This document shows, piece by piece, positions 25,343 to 34,879 of a stretch of 64,000 bases of DNA. The notes under the pieces are model-generated. The model had not been told where the DNA came from, did not search any database, and saw only the letters and a list, made by a program, of their open reading frames with translations. A program made the translations under genes and the position numbers. The DNA comes from Aerococcus viridans (GTDB lineage: Bacteria; Bacillota; Bacilli; Lactobacillales; Aerococcaceae). Positions within the stretch are counted from its first letter, which is position 1; every line of letters starts with the position of its first letter. Where the stretch lies: positions 434,001-498,000 of the forward strand of contig NZ_NBTM02000001.1 of assembly GCF_002083135.2 (NCBI RefSeq), given 5' to 3'.

Positions 25343-26854
25343 ATGCGAATTGCCATAGTAGGTTTTGGGATTGCGGGTGCCAGCACCCTAATCCAATTAA
25401 GTAAACAGTTTGATTTAAATGCCGCGACCGACCAAGTAGATGTCTATGAAACACGCCCACGCTTAGGTGCAGGTGCCCCGTATGCAGAGGACGACGACGC
25501 CACAGTCATCAACTCTTTCCCGCGGTCATTGTCCCTTGATGACGACAACAACGAGGACTTTATCAACTGGACCAAGGCCAATTATCCGGCAATCGATATC
25601 GATAATGTCTTTGCCCCGCGCACCATTTACGGTGAATATGTGGAAGCATATCTCAAACCCTATTTAGCCAAAGATTATGTTCGTCATATCCAAGCCAAAG
25701 TCACCGATTTTCAAGTCGTAGACGCAGACGGGACACCCCTTTACCAGCGACCGCTTGAAGACGGCTTAGCTTATCAAGTCTTTAGCTCGGAAAATGGCTG
25801 GTCCCAGATTTACGATGCGGTCTTTTTTGCCATTGGCCACCCGCCCTATCAAGACCCATACCAATTAGATGGCCAAGCCAACTATATTCAAGACCCTTAC
25901 CCATTGCGGGAAAAATTGCCGGCGGCTAAAGGCAAGCGTCGAATTGGGATTGTGGGCTCCGGTTTAACGACTATCGACTTGATCAATTACTGCAACAAGT
26001 ACGATTTATTTGCCGACCAAGAAGTGACGGTCTACTTTCGCCACGAACCTTTCCGGTCAGTAATCCAACCTGACGCTAACGAAGACTATATCCAGTCCAT
26101 CAATGGTGAATGGATTGGGACACAAAGAGCAGCCAACAAGGGTGCTATCCCGATTCAAGTCGTCATCAACCAAGTCAAGGCCGACCTAAAGGCCAACGAT
26201 ATTGACTACAGTCGGGTTTGGGCCAACTTCAATACAGGTTCAGTCGCTACTGTCACAAAGGCCATCCGCCAAGATGACCCTGACTACCGCCGTTTCCAAG
26301 GCTTTTTCCGAGCCTTCTACCCAGACCTACACCAGATGATGGGCGCCCTGGATGCTGCCGGTAAAGACTATTTCTACAAGGAACTAGGCCCCTTCTTCCG
26401 TATGCTGTATTCACAAGCCCCAGCCGCTTCCATCAGCATGATTTTAGACTTAGTAGCCCAAGGCAAATTAAAATTAGTTTCTGGCTTGTCTGATATCAAA
26501 CCCTTGGAAAATGGCCAGTTCCACCTTTACGCTAACGGGATCCGCCACAAGGCAGATGTCTTAATCAATGCCACTGGCTTCAATAGTCGTTTAAGCCAGG
26601 CAAAAGACACAGACTCGTTACTGGGTAATTTGATCCGCCGTAATTTAATCCTGCCTGACAACCGGGACAATATTTTAGCGGCTTACCCAAGCGCGAAGCC
26701 ATTAAACCCTAACTACCAAATCCTAGACAAGGTCTACTTCCTAGGCAGCTGGATTGCTTCAACCCAGGGACCTAATACGTCCGTTGCCTTGGCCAAGAAA
26801 CAAACCCAAATCGCCGTTACCGACTTTCATCAACAAGTCAGCAAGCACAAGTAA
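25343..26854 (+). CDS. FAD/NAD(P)-binding oxidoreductase-like protein
   Basis: 503 residues with two dinucleotide-binding folds: IAIVGFGIAGASTLIQLS at the N-terminus (FAD) and RRIGIVGSGLTTIDLINY at ~205 (NAD(P)), plus the second-FAD-motif-like ATGFNSRL near 410. It fits the Pfam FAD-NAD(P)-binding (NAD_binding_9) family often annotated as hydroxyacylglutathione-hydrolase-like or lysine/ornithine monooxygenase relatives; its substrate is unknown. RBS AGGATG is weak but correctly spaced. It is monocistronic, ending in a shared terminator. Confidence 0.78.
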   Translation: MRIAIVGFGIAGASTLIQLSKQFDLNAATDQVDVYETRPRLGAGAPYAEDDDATVINSFPRSLSLDDDNNEDFINWTKANYPAIDIDNVFAPRTIYGEYVEAYLKPYLAKDYVRHIQAKVTDFQVVDADGTPLYQRPLEDGLAYQVFSSENGWSQIYDAVFFAIGHPPYQDPYQLDGQANYIQDPYPLREKLPAAKGKRRIGIVGSGLTTIDLINYCNKYDLFADQEVTVYFRHEPFRSVIQPDANEDYIQSINGEWIGTQRAANKGAIPIQVVINQVKADLKANDIDYSRVWANFNTGSVATVTKAIRQDDPDYRRFQGFFRAFYPDLHQMMGALDAAGKDYFYKELGPFFRMLYSQAPAASISMILDLVAQGKLKLVSGLSDIKPLENGQFHLYANGIRHKADVLINATGFNSRLSQAKDTDSLLGNLIRRNLILPDNRDNILAAYPSAKPLNPNYQILDKVYFLGSWIASTQGPNTSVALAKKQTQIAVTDFHQQVSKHK

Positions 26855-26872
26855 TTTACTATTTTTCCATGC

Positions 26873-26921
26873 AAAAAGGACTTGCACCCTCAAGCTAAGT
26901 GAGCGGCGCAAGTCCCTTTAT
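26873..26921. terminator. bidirectional terminator between converging oxidoreductase genes
   Basis: AAAAAGGACTTGC / GCAAGTCCCTTT stem with a 23-base loop, flanked by A-run and T-run, placed between two convergent genes. Confidence 0.75.
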
Positions 26922-26969
26922 TGTGTTTCATATTTTATTCAGATTAGTCGGTTTTCCTAACCTAGCTTA

Positions 26970-28352
26970 TTAGTCAACCATTGCGAACAAGTCATTCAAT
27001 CCTTCAGCTAAAGTAGGATGGGTATAGATTTGGTCACGTAAAGTTGTGTATGGTAAGCGGGCATTCATGGCAACGGTAATGATATTGATGATTTCATGGG
27101 TACCTTCACCAAATAAACGAACCCCTAGAATTTCATTGGTTTTCGCATCGATGACCGCTTTAAATACGCCAGTAGTTCGGCTGATTACTTTCGCTTTTGG
27201 AATATTCACCACTGGTAACGAGGCCACTTTCACCTCATAACCAGCTTCCTTAGCCGCCGTTTCAGTTATACCAGCTGTTGCAAATGATGGTTCAATAAAG
27301 GTTGCTGTTGGAATCACTGAACGACTTTCAAGGTTGTAGCTACCGTTCCCAAAGATGAAGTCTTTCAAAATCCGGTTATCATCTAGTGAAACATAGGTAA
27401 ATTGGGGTCCACCCTTAACGTCACCAACCGCGAAGATGTGGTCTTTGGTCGTTTGTAAGTGTTTATTGACTTCGATTTCACCGCGGTCATTCACTTCAAC
27501 GCCCGCTTTATCTAATTGTAGACTTTCCGTATTGGCGTGACGGCCAACAGATACTAGGACTGCTTCAGATTGGATGCTTTCTTCTTTTCCATCTAGTTCA
27601 ACTGTCAAAATGGCTTGGTCACCCTCAACTTGAGCAGCAGTTGTATTAGCATTAAAGACGAATTCAATCCCTTGATCTTGTAAAGCTTCTAAGACTACGC
27701 CCGCTACGTCACGGTCTTCAGATTTTAAGAAAGTGGATGCATCGCCGTTAGATAAGACTTTCACTTTAGCACCAAATTGGTTAAACATAGAAGCAAATTC
27801 TAAGCCAATAAAACCGTCCCCAATAATAGTTAAGCTTGCTGGGTAGTCTTCTTGGTCCATCAAGGTTTCAGAAGTATAGAAAGGTGCACCAGCTTCTAAT
27901 AAGTTGCCTAAACCGTCAATATTACCTGGTACATTTGGCCGCGCACCAGTGTTCACAATAATGCGGTCAGCTGATAATTGAATCGTTTGACCATCGTCAC
28001 CCTTAATTTCAACAGTATGTTCATCAACGAAATAGGCCGTACCATCGATCACTTGACCATTTTCTAAGTCAGCGACTTTATGGTAGTTAGCATTATTCAA
28101 CTTACTGATTAAGTCTTTTTTCGCTTGGACTGCACTTCCATAATAAGTCCTATTATCTGCGTCTTCTGGTTTACGTTCTGCTGCTGTAATGAGATGTTTA
28201 GATGGCAAGCAGGCTACATTGATACAGGTACCACCGTACATTTTAGGTGAAGATTCAATCAAGGCTACAGTTTCCCCTGACTTGGCTAAGGTACCAGCAA
28301 TCGTTTTGCCTGCTTTACCAAAACCAATAATGATGTTATCAAATTTTTCCAT
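26970..28352 (-). CDS. FAD-dependent pyridine nucleotide-disulfide oxidoreductase (RclA/hypothiocyanous acid reductase-like)
   Basis: 460 residues: FAD motif NIIIGFGKAGKTIAGTLA, redox-active disulfide GGTCINVACLPSKHLI (C-x4-C), NAD motif LTIIGDGFIGLEFASMF, GDVKGGPQFTYVSLDD, and C-terminal acid/base HPTLAEGLND (His-x4-Glu). The family includes MerA-like enzymes, E. coli RclA and the streptococcal hypothiocyanous acid reductase, which protects mucosal bacteria from host oxidants; which of these activities applies is inference. It stands alone. Confidence 0.85.
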   Translation of the reverse strand: MEKFDNIIIGFGKAGKTIAGTLAKSGETVALIESSPKMYGGTCINVACLPSKHLITAAERKPEDADNRTYYGSAVQAKKDLISKLNNANYHKVADLENGQVIDGTAYFVDEHTVEIKGDDGQTIQLSADRIIVNTGARPNVPGNIDGLGNLLEAGAPFYTSETLMDQEDYPASLTIIGDGFIGLEFASMFNQFGAKVKVLSNGDASTFLKSEDRDVAGVVLEALQDQGIEFVFNANTTAAQVEGDQAILTVELDGKEESIQSEAVLVSVGRHANTESLQLDKAGVEVNDRGEIEVNKHLQTTKDHIFAVGDVKGGPQFTYVSLDDNRILKDFIFGNGSYNLESRSVIPTATFIEPSFATAGITETAAKEAGYEVKVASLPVVNIPKAKVISRTTGVFKAVIDAKTNEILGVRLFGEGTHEIINIITVAMNARLPYTTLRDQIYTHPTLAEGLNDLFAMVD

Positions 28353-28566
28353 TTATAAATCTTCCTTTCGATTGGACACTTTTATATATTTTAGTATATG
28401 ATTTTTGACATTTTTTCCAAAACGATATGCACTAGGTTAAAACGATCACTGGCAATTAAATTTTACTTTTTGCAAATAAATCGCTATTATTATCTCATAT
28501 GCATACAAAAAAGGTCCATGCACATACATAGAATGGGCTTAAACAATAACATAAGGGAGTGATTAG

Positions 28567-29610
28567 ATGACATTATTACTGAATGTTAAAGACATCCGGG
28601 GGTTGGTCGATATGGCAGAGACCGTCAACATTGTCGAAAGAACCTATCATGAAATGGGTCAAGGCAAGGTTATCAACCCAAGCAAGGTGAATTTAGACTT
28701 AGGTGAAACGGGTAATTACCCCTTCTACGACGGCTTTATGAATGCCATGCCAGCCTATATCGACTGGTTAAACATGGCTGGAATGAAGTGGATTGGTGGC
28801 TTTTATGGTGGTCGTCGGGCAGCCGGATTCCCCTATATGACAGGGATGATCCTCTTGTTAGACCCACATGTGGGACGGTTCTTATCCGCTATGGACGGGG
28901 CTTATATTACAAACCTTAGAACTGGTGCGCAAACCGCTGTCGCCCTATCTTACTTTAACCTAGGCGAATCCATCTCACTGGGTATGTTTGGGGCTGGTAC
29001 CCAGGCTAGAACCCAGGTGATTGCCATCACTAAACGGTATAAAATCAACCGTCTAGTCGTATGGAACCACCGCCGTTCAACAGCAGAAGCCTTTAAAGAG
29101 GACATCGCCCACCTTATCGATGGGGAAGTTATCATTGCGGATAAACCTGAAGACGCCACAGATAATGACGTGCTGATTACGGTCACAGGGGCTACCGCAC
29201 CCTTTATCACAGGTGACATGATCAAACCAGGTACCATCATCATGCCAATGGGGTCACGCGGCGAAATCACAGACGATATCATCCTAACCGCTGATAATAT
29301 CTACGTTGACCACCGTGCCCAAGCCCTTCACCGTGGCGCTTTGAAGAACCTAACAGACGAAGGTCGCCTATCCGAAAAAGATATTACCGCAGATTTCGGT
29401 CAGTTAGCTACAGGCCAAGTGGCACCGAAGCATAATGAAAACACGACTACCATCGTTATTCCAATCGGTATTGGCGCACTCGACGTCGCAGTCGCAGGCT
29501 ACGTCTACCACAGAGCCAAGGTCCAAGGCCTCGGCCAACAATTCGACTTCGACCTCCTAGGCGGAGACAATACCATCAATTACATGGAACCAGACTTGGA
29601 AAAAGAATAA
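28567..29610 (+). CDS. ornithine cyclodeaminase / mu-crystallin family protein
   Basis: 347 residues. OCD_Mu_crystall fold: NPSKVNLDLGETGNYPFYDG, MAGMKWIGGFYGG, DGAYITNLRTGAQTAVA and Rossmann SLGMFGAGTQARTQVIAI. Family members convert ornithine to proline with NAD, or act as alanine/ketimine dehydrogenases; proC at the start of the window shows that proline synthesis exists, but a specific substrate cannot be assigned. RBS AAGGGAG precedes the ATG. A terminator follows. Confidence 0.85.
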   Translation: MTLLLNVKDIRGLVDMAETVNIVERTYHEMGQGKVINPSKVNLDLGETGNYPFYDGFMNAMPAYIDWLNMAGMKWIGGFYGGRRAAGFPYMTGMILLLDPHVGRFLSAMDGAYITNLRTGAQTAVALSYFNLGESISLGMFGAGTQARTQVIAITKRYKINRLVVWNHRRSTAEAFKEDIAHLIDGEVIIADKPEDATDNDVLITVTGATAPFITGDMIKPGTIIMPMGSRGEITDDIILTADNIYVDHRAQALHRGALKNLTDEGRLSEKDITADFGQLATGQVAPKHNENTTTIVIPIGIGALDVAVAGYVYHRAKVQGLGQQFDFDLLGGDNTINYMEPDLEKE

Positions 29611-29631
29611 CCACTAGCTAAGCTAGCAAGC

Positions 29632-29668
29632 AAAAAGGGGCGTGACCAATTATCACACCCCTTTTTGT
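29632..29668. terminator. bidirectional terminator between the OCD gene and the P-type ATPase
   Basis: AAAAAGGGG-x-GTGA / TCAC-x-CCCCTTTTT stem, loop CCAATTA, with A and T runs on both sides. Convergent genes flank it. Confidence 0.85.
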
Positions 29669-29769
29669 CTATCATATTTATTCAAATTCACACCTGACGT
29701 TGAATACTTGCCCTTGTTCATGTGTCTTGTATTGCAATTTAAAACTTTTTTCTGGCATAGCTTTAAATG

Positions 29770-31773
29770 TTATTCCTTTTTCCCACGCAACAAGCGTAAG
29801 CCGTTCAGGATAACTAAAATTGTTGAGCCTTCATGGAAAAGGACGCCAAGAGCGATATCTGAAATGCCCATGAAATTCAAGATGACTAAAACGAGCACAA
29901 CAAACATTGAAAAGGCCATATTCTGCCAAGTAATTCGGTTTAAATCATTGGATACTTGGTGGGCATAAATCAATTTGTCCAGGTCATTAGCCATCACAAC
30001 AACGTCAGCAACGTCAATTGCCACATCCGTTCCGTCACCCATAGCGAAACCAATATCTGCTTGCACTAGAGCTGGCGCGTCATTGACCCCGTCCCCTGTC
30101 ATCCCAACTTGTCCGTATTCAGCTTGTAAGTCTTTAACAATTTGGGCCTTCTCTTCAGGTAAAACATTGGCCACAACTTGGTCAATCCCCACTTGATTAG
30201 CGACTGCCTGCCCAGTCACCTGGTTGTCTCCAGTGATCATGACAGTATGAACGTCCGCTTGGTGGAGGTAGTCGATGGCTGCTTTAGCCGCTTGGTTTGG
30301 CGTATCCATCATAGCTATGTAGCCGATAACTGCATCGTCTTTTGCGATATAAACCACCGTTTTCCCGTCCGCCGACAATTCGTCTGTGTGCCCCTTGATT
30401 TTGTCTGGAACGACCTCAAATATTGATGGCTTACCGATTTGATAAGTGTGGCCAGCGTAGGTCCCGCTCAGCCCTTTTCCAAGGTCATTCGTCACTTCAA
30501 TCGGGTCGGTTAAGGGTTTTGTGTGGGCTTTAAATTCTTGTAAAATGGCACGAGCCAAGGGATGGTTGGATTGACTTTCCATCGCGACAACTACTGGCAA
30601 GATTGCTTCGTCTTGGATTCCGTCAACAAAAAAGTAGTCGGTCACTTCGGGTTCACCCTTGGTCAAGGTGCCGGTTTTATCGAAGGCAATGGCTTTTAAA
30701 TCAATCAGATTGGCTAGGTAAGCGCCACCTTTGAATAGGACGCCATGGCGTGCCAAGTTTGAAATGGCCGATAGGGTTGCGGGCACTGCTGAAGCGGCCA
30801 AGGCACATGGTGAGGCGGAAATTAAGAATATCAGTCCACGGTACCAAGCCTCTGCCCATTCCCAGCCGAAGATCCAAGGACCTAGAAGGACTATGAATGG
30901 AAAAATGGCCAGGACGGTTGTGACATAGATTGGTTCGATTTTCTTAATTTTAGTGGCAGCTGGTGTCAAATTGGCTTGGGACGCTTCCACCATTTGCAGG
31001 ATTTTCGCAAAGACGGTTTCATCCGGATTCTTCGTGACTTCAACCACAATAGCGTGGTCCCCGTTAATGGTCGCCCCAAATACCTCGTCACCTACTGTTT
31101 TTTCTTTAGGCATTGATTCGCCATTGATAGAGGCTTCGTTGATGACAGTAGCCCCTTTGACAATTCGGCCATCAGTAGGGATTTGACCCCCATTTAAGAC
31201 TTGGACTTGGTCACCGATTTGCAGTTGGTCAACTGCCACGTTTTGGGTTGAACCATCAGCCTGTAATAGTAAGGCTTCAGTTGGGTTCAAATTCATCAGG
31301 TTGGTAATTTCACGTCGCGACCGACCTTCCGCATAATCTTCTAGGAAGTGGGCACCCGCGAAAATTAAAATTAATAGGGCTGCTTCATAGAAAGAGCCGA
31401 TTAATAAAGCGCCAACTGCCGCCAGCCCCATCAATAAGTGGATATTGGGTTTGAATTTACCAGCGGACATGGTGTCTCGAATAGTATCACCAAAGCCCTC
31501 ACCTAACACGTGGTAGCCGGATAAAATTACTGACGCTACCATTAAGGTATTCCCGATAAATGGTAGCCAATGCCCAATGATAAGCCCTAAAATGAAGGCG
31601 ATGAAACCAAGGATATACAGGCGGGTAGCCAGCTTGGTATCATGTTCACTATGGTTGTGTCCACAGTGGTCATGTTTATGATTATGGTCGTTAGTGTTTG
31701 CGTGTTCATGTGTATGTTGATTAGAATGATGTCTTGTATCTTTATGGTGATGGGTCTCTTTTTCAGTCATCAT
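29770..31773 (-). CDS. P1B-4-type heavy-metal translocating ATPase with His-rich N-terminus
   Basis: Exports a transition metal (Fe2+, Co2+ or Zn2+ in known P1B-4 pumps such as B. subtilis PfeT/ZosA). About 667 residues: a metal-binding-like tail with more than 15 His in the first 48 residues, six or more membrane helices, TM motif SASPCALAAS (SPC), phosphorylation site DKTGTLTKGE, SNHPLA, GDNQVTGQA, MTGDGVNDAPAL and the HEGST motif in the last helix. SPC plus HEG-(G/S)-T marks the P1B-4 subgroup. ATG at 31773 or 31770 follows AAGGAG; the GTG at 31779 is too close. Two palindromes lie upstream. Confidence 0.9.
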   Translation of the reverse strand: MMTEKETHHHKDTRHHSNQHTHEHANTNDHNHKHDHCGHNHSEHDTKLATRLYILGFIAFILGLIIGHWLPFIGNTLMVASVILSGYHVLGEGFGDTIRDTMSAGKFKPNIHLLMGLAAVGALLIGSFYEAALLILIFAGAHFLEDYAEGRSRREITNLMNLNPTEALLLQADGSTQNVAVDQLQIGDQVQVLNGGQIPTDGRIVKGATVINEASINGESMPKEKTVGDEVFGATINGDHAIVVEVTKNPDETVFAKILQMVEASQANLTPAATKIKKIEPIYVTTVLAIFPFIVLLGPWIFGWEWAEAWYRGLIFLISASPCALAASAVPATLSAISNLARHGVLFKGGAYLANLIDLKAIAFDKTGTLTKGEPEVTDYFFVDGIQDEAILPVVVAMESQSNHPLARAILQEFKAHTKPLTDPIEVTNDLGKGLSGTYAGHTYQIGKPSIFEVVPDKIKGHTDELSADGKTVVYIAKDDAVIGYIAMMDTPNQAAKAAIDYLHQADVHTVMITGDNQVTGQAVANQVGIDQVVANVLPEEKAQIVKDLQAEYGQVGMTGDGVNDAPALVQADIGFAMGDGTDVAIDVADVVVMANDLDKLIYAHQVSNDLNRITWQNMAFSMFVVLVLVILNFMGISDIALGVLFHEGSTILVILNGLRLLRGKKE

Positions 31774-31814
31774 GTCCACTCCTTTTTAATAGCTCACTTA
31801 CAATATATAAGTGT

Positions 31815-31834
31815 ATATGAATATCTATTCATAT
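31815..31834. promoter_or_regulatory. ArsR/CzrA-type operator 1 upstream of the metal ATPase
   Basis: ATATGAATA-TC-TATTCATAT, a perfect palindrome 42 bases before the ATPase start. It matches the ATATGAA-N6-TTCATAT pattern of SmtB/ArsR/CzrA-family metal sensors. Confidence 0.65.
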
Positions 31835-31859
31835 TCCTCACCCTTATTATACAGCACCA

Positions 31860-31879
31860 ATATGAAAAAACAATCATAT
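31860..31879. promoter_or_regulatory. ArsR/CzrA-type operator 2, weaker copy
   Basis: ATATGA-N8-TCATAT with the same 20-base span as operator 1, 25 bases further upstream. Tandem sites suggest dimer-of-dimers binding over the promoter. Confidence 0.5.
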
Positions 31880-32109
31880 TCATTAAAAAAGATAGGTTAT
31901 TAACAAAGGAAAATGTCTTTGGGCTAAATTATTTTGGGAATTATTACCGCTAATTCCTCCCCCAGCTTTACCATCATTTTTGGGTGCATAACTTCAACAT
32001 TTTTGGCCATCACTTCCATCGTTTATTAGGGATTTATTTTAAAGCGAAAATTTTGTAAACCAGTTTTAGCATATTGTTCATTTTGCTACCAACTCTTATA
32101 ACAAGTACC

Positions 32110-32566
32110 ATATTTGAAGGTCTGATATCCTTATACAGCTATCATGTTACTCAATATTTACTGAAGCTAGAACTACCTGGCCCTTCACAATAAACGCTAT
32201 ATCTGGGCAGTTTCTATCGGTGTTTTCACCGCTAACTTCCTGACTTACGGCCCAATCGACATGATCGTCGGCTCTGTTTCAACCTTTATCTTTCTATATA
32301 TTGGCCGCTGGTTAGGTGATTATCTTGTCAAAATGGCCAAGCAAGCCCAATTTGACTTATTGTCTGACCAATGGGTTCGCTATATTACTTTGGCAGTCAT
32401 TTTCGCCCTATCCATGTTCACAACCACTACAACAATCGTATTAGTCGGTGCCGACGCCGCCTTCTTACCGATATATTTCTCACTAGCCCTGTCCGAATTT
32501 GCGGCCATGACCCTTGGTATGTTCATTATGTACCCATTAAGCAAACGAATCGATTTCGACCGCTAA
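32110..32566 (+). pseudogene. queT: QueT-type transporter, N-terminally degraded remnant
   Basis: From about 32170 the frame reads NYLALHNKRYIWAVSIGVFT, then NFLTYGPIDMIVGSVSTFIF and ends MYPLSKRIDFDR-stop, matching the C-terminal two thirds of QueT (queuosine-precursor ECF substrate component). Just upstream the homologous SEA-L segment is out of frame and preceded by stops, and the first membrane helices are not found. No start with an RBS precedes the open stretch. A dead gene; the preQ1/queuine riboswitch that often precedes queT was not seen. Confidence 0.7.
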
Positions 32567-32678
32567 CAAGCGGATTCTTTGAATTGCCCTTTTTTGACCT
32601 TTATACTATGTAGTAGACAAATGAATGTAAAAATTTGATAGAGAAATGAAAGAGTCATTTGAAAGGAGCTTTTCAAAC

Positions 32679-33332
32679 ATGAGAGTACTTGTTATTGGTG
32701 CCAATGGTGGCGTATCCCGTCACTTCGCAGATTTTGTAAAAGATTCAGAAACAGTAGAAGAAGTTGCAGCTATTCGTAACTTAGACCAAGCCCCCTTCTT
32801 TGAAGAACGCGGGATTGAATCAGTTTACTTAGATTTAACTAAACACACACAAGCAGACATTGAAAAAATTCTGACCGACAATAATATTGATTCAGTGATT
32901 TTCTCTGCCGGTGCTGGTGGATCAGGTGACGACATTGTTATGATGGTTGACCTTGATGGCGCTATTAAATCTATGCAGGCAGCTGAGGCAGTTGGAATCA
33001 AGCGTTTCGTGATTGTATCTACCTTTAGAACTGGTCGCGAGGAAATTGAGAAAGGTGCCTTACGCGTTTATACCACTGCGAAAACTTACGCAGATGAATG
33101 GTTGAAATCACGTACCAATTTAGATTGGACCATCATTCACCCAGGTATCTTACGTGATCAATCAGGTTCTGGCAAAATCACTACTGAGCCCCAAACTGAA
33201 ACCATTGACGTTGCTCGTCAAAACGTAGCCCAAACCTTACTAGCGGTTCTGGAAAACGACAATACCATCGGTAAAGAATTTGAAGTGGTAGATGGCGATA
33301 CAGATGTCACAACAGCCGTTCAAAATCTATAA
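32679..33332 (+). CDS. NAD(P)-binding protein, atypical SDR (YwnB/NmrA-like)
   Basis: 217 residues: RVLVIGANGGVSRHFADFV (nucleotide-binding GxxGGxxx), VVIFSAG-like DSVIFSAGAGGSG, IKRFVIVSTF and LDWTIIHPGIL blocks of the atypical short-chain dehydrogenase subgroup that includes YwnB and YhfK. It probably senses or reduces small substrates with NAD(P)H; the true reaction is unknown. ATG at 32679 is chosen because GAAAGGAG lies 12 bases before it; the frame's upstream ATG at 32646 has no RBS. Confidence 0.83.
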   Translation: MRVLVIGANGGVSRHFADFVKDSETVEEVAAIRNLDQAPFFEERGIESVYLDLTKHTQADIEKILTDNNIDSVIFSAGAGGSGDDIVMMVDLDGAIKSMQAAEAVGIKRFVIVSTFRTGREEIEKGALRVYTTAKTYADEWLKSRTNLDWTIIHPGILRDQSGSGKITTEPQTETIDVARQNVAQTLLAVLENDNTIGKEFEVVDGDTDVTTAVQNL

Positions 33333-33364
33333 ACATGCATAAGTAAATAAATCAGTAAATAAGT

Positions 33365-33402
33365 AAAAGGTGCCCGCGAACAAGTCGCAGGCACCTTTTT
33401 TC
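33365..33402. terminator. bidirectional terminator after the SDR gene
   Basis: AAAAGGTGCCxGCGA / TCGCxGGCACCTTTT stem with loop ACAAG, then TTTTTT. The alkylation-repair gene converges from the right. Confidence 0.88.
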
Positions 33403-33411
33403 TTATCTAAA

Positions 33412-34119
33412 TTAACATCTGACGTATTTACGTTTAAAACCTATCCGGTCTCTTTCAATTTCCTTTTGAATCGACGCATAAGCATTCAAAGTTTGGGGTT
33501 TCTTGTGCTCCCGCTCAATGACTAATTCACCAATTTCTTCCGCTACTGTTAGGGCTTTTTCAGATAAAGGAATATAGAATAAGCCAACCGTATAAACAAA
33601 GTTGTTCATTGAATGCTTGGTCCGTTCAGGTTGGTCATGAATGGCTTCTTTAACTTGTTCCAACATAGCTGACAACTTATCTTTATCAAAATTGTCGTCT
33701 TTCAACCGACCTAACAACCAGCAATAAGTCGACCAGCCAGCTGACATCCTCAACTCCTCGCCAGAAGCAATCCACTTGTCCGCCACTTCTTGGGCGATAT
33801 TTGCTTCAGATAAGGTCACAGCAACCACCCAATCAGCCAACATAAAGCAGTAAGCTTGGTCCATCCACCGGTCATAATCCGCTTCCGTCATGGCATTAGC
33901 ATTCGCAATCACACCTGCAAAGTACATGGCATCATAGTTTCCTGATGCATACAATTCTTCAGCAAGGTCTTGATTGATTTTAATCGCCTTCCGCATGGGT
34001 TTCATAGACCCAGTCGTCACCCCAAATAACGGCTCAACCGCCCCATTTGACAGGTACATTTTCTTGGTCCGCTCTTTCCCCAAAGTTTCCAGTTCCGTCA
34101 TCACTTCAGCGTATTCCAT
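33412..34119 (-). CDS. DNA alkylation repair protein (AlkD-like HEAT-repeat fold)
   Basis: 235 residues, all-helical: MTELETLGKERTKKMYLSNG, PLFGVTTGSMKPMRKAIK, ANAMTEADYDRWM and ADWVVAVTLSE. These match the DNA_alkylation (PF08713) family, whose AlkC/AlkD members excise N3/N7-alkylpurines without base flipping. Several members of this branch in Firmicutes are of unproven activity. It stands 58 bases downstream of the YczE-like gene on the same strand. Confidence 0.82.
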   Translation of the reverse strand: MEYAEVMTELETLGKERTKKMYLSNGAVEPLFGVTTGSMKPMRKAIKINQDLAEELYASGNYDAMYFAGVIANANAMTEADYDRWMDQAYCFMLADWVVAVTLSEANIAQEVADKWIASGEELRMSAGWSTYCWLLGRLKDDNFDKDKLSAMLEQVKEAIHDQPERTKHSMNNFVYTVGLFYIPLSEKALTVAEEIGELVIEREHKKPQTLNAYASIQKEIERDRIGFKRKYVRC

Positions 34120-34177
34120 ACCCTCACCCTATCTTTCAAGTCGCTAACATCATTTAGTCTTCGCCTTTTATAGCCGT

Positions 34178-34825
34178 CTAAATTTTACTGCCAGTTAATT
34201 TATTGACAATGGGTTCAGCCAGTTTAGCTCTAAAGGTTGAAATCATCGGTCCCGCAAAGAAACCTAAATAAACAGTCATTAAGCCAACCGGACCGCCTAA
34301 TAATAAGGCCATCAGTAAACAGATAATTTCGTGGGCAAAACGGACTTGCGCATAAGAAAATTTACTTTTCTCCTCAACAGTTGGTGCAATCGCATCTAGG
34401 GGTGCTGTACCAATTCCGGCCGAAATGTATAAAGATGCACCGAATAGGAATATCGTACCTGCAATGACAGTCAATACAACACGGATCAATAAATTCATAT
34501 CACCGTCACCTAAACCTGCCTGATTAAAAAAGAAATCAAAAAATTCCACGATATAACCGACAAAGAACCAGTTGATAATCGTCCCCAAGCCAAATTGACT
34601 ACGGTCAACGAAGACTACGGCTAAAAATATAAATACATTAAAAATAACAACTACCGTACCAAAGCGAATGCCAGTTAAGGCCGAAATCCCCATATTCATT
34701 GCACTATATGGATCCATCCCCATATCGATCGTCCCAGATAATGAGATGCCAAATGCAATTGCCACACAACCAATAAAGGCCACAATGGCTCGGATCAGTA
34801 AATCTTTATTCAAATAATCTTTCAT
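34178..34825 (-). CDS. YczE/YyaS/YitT family membrane protein
   Basis: 215 residues, five to six hydrophobic helices: IRAIVAFIGCVAIAFGISL, DMGMDPYSAMNMGIS, FGTVVVIFNVFIFLAVVFVD, GTIINWFFVGYIVEFFDFFF. The MGMDPYS-like N-terminal loop is typical of YczE proteins. Function unknown; proposed transporters. Preceded by AAAGGAG. Confidence 0.8.
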   Translation of the reverse strand: MKDYLNKDLLIRAIVAFIGCVAIAFGISLSGTIDMGMDPYSAMNMGISALTGIRFGTVVVIFNVFIFLAVVFVDRSQFGLGTIINWFFVGYIVEFFDFFFNQAGLGDGDMNLLIRVVLTVIAGTIFLFGASLYISAGIGTAPLDAIAPTVEEKSKFSYAQVRFAHEIICLLMALLLGGPVGLMTVYLGFFAGPMISTFRAKLAEPIVNKLTGSKI

Positions 34826-34879
34826 ATAATAATCTCCTTTTTAATAATGTCCTTTATAATAATATCCTTTTTGCCGCTA

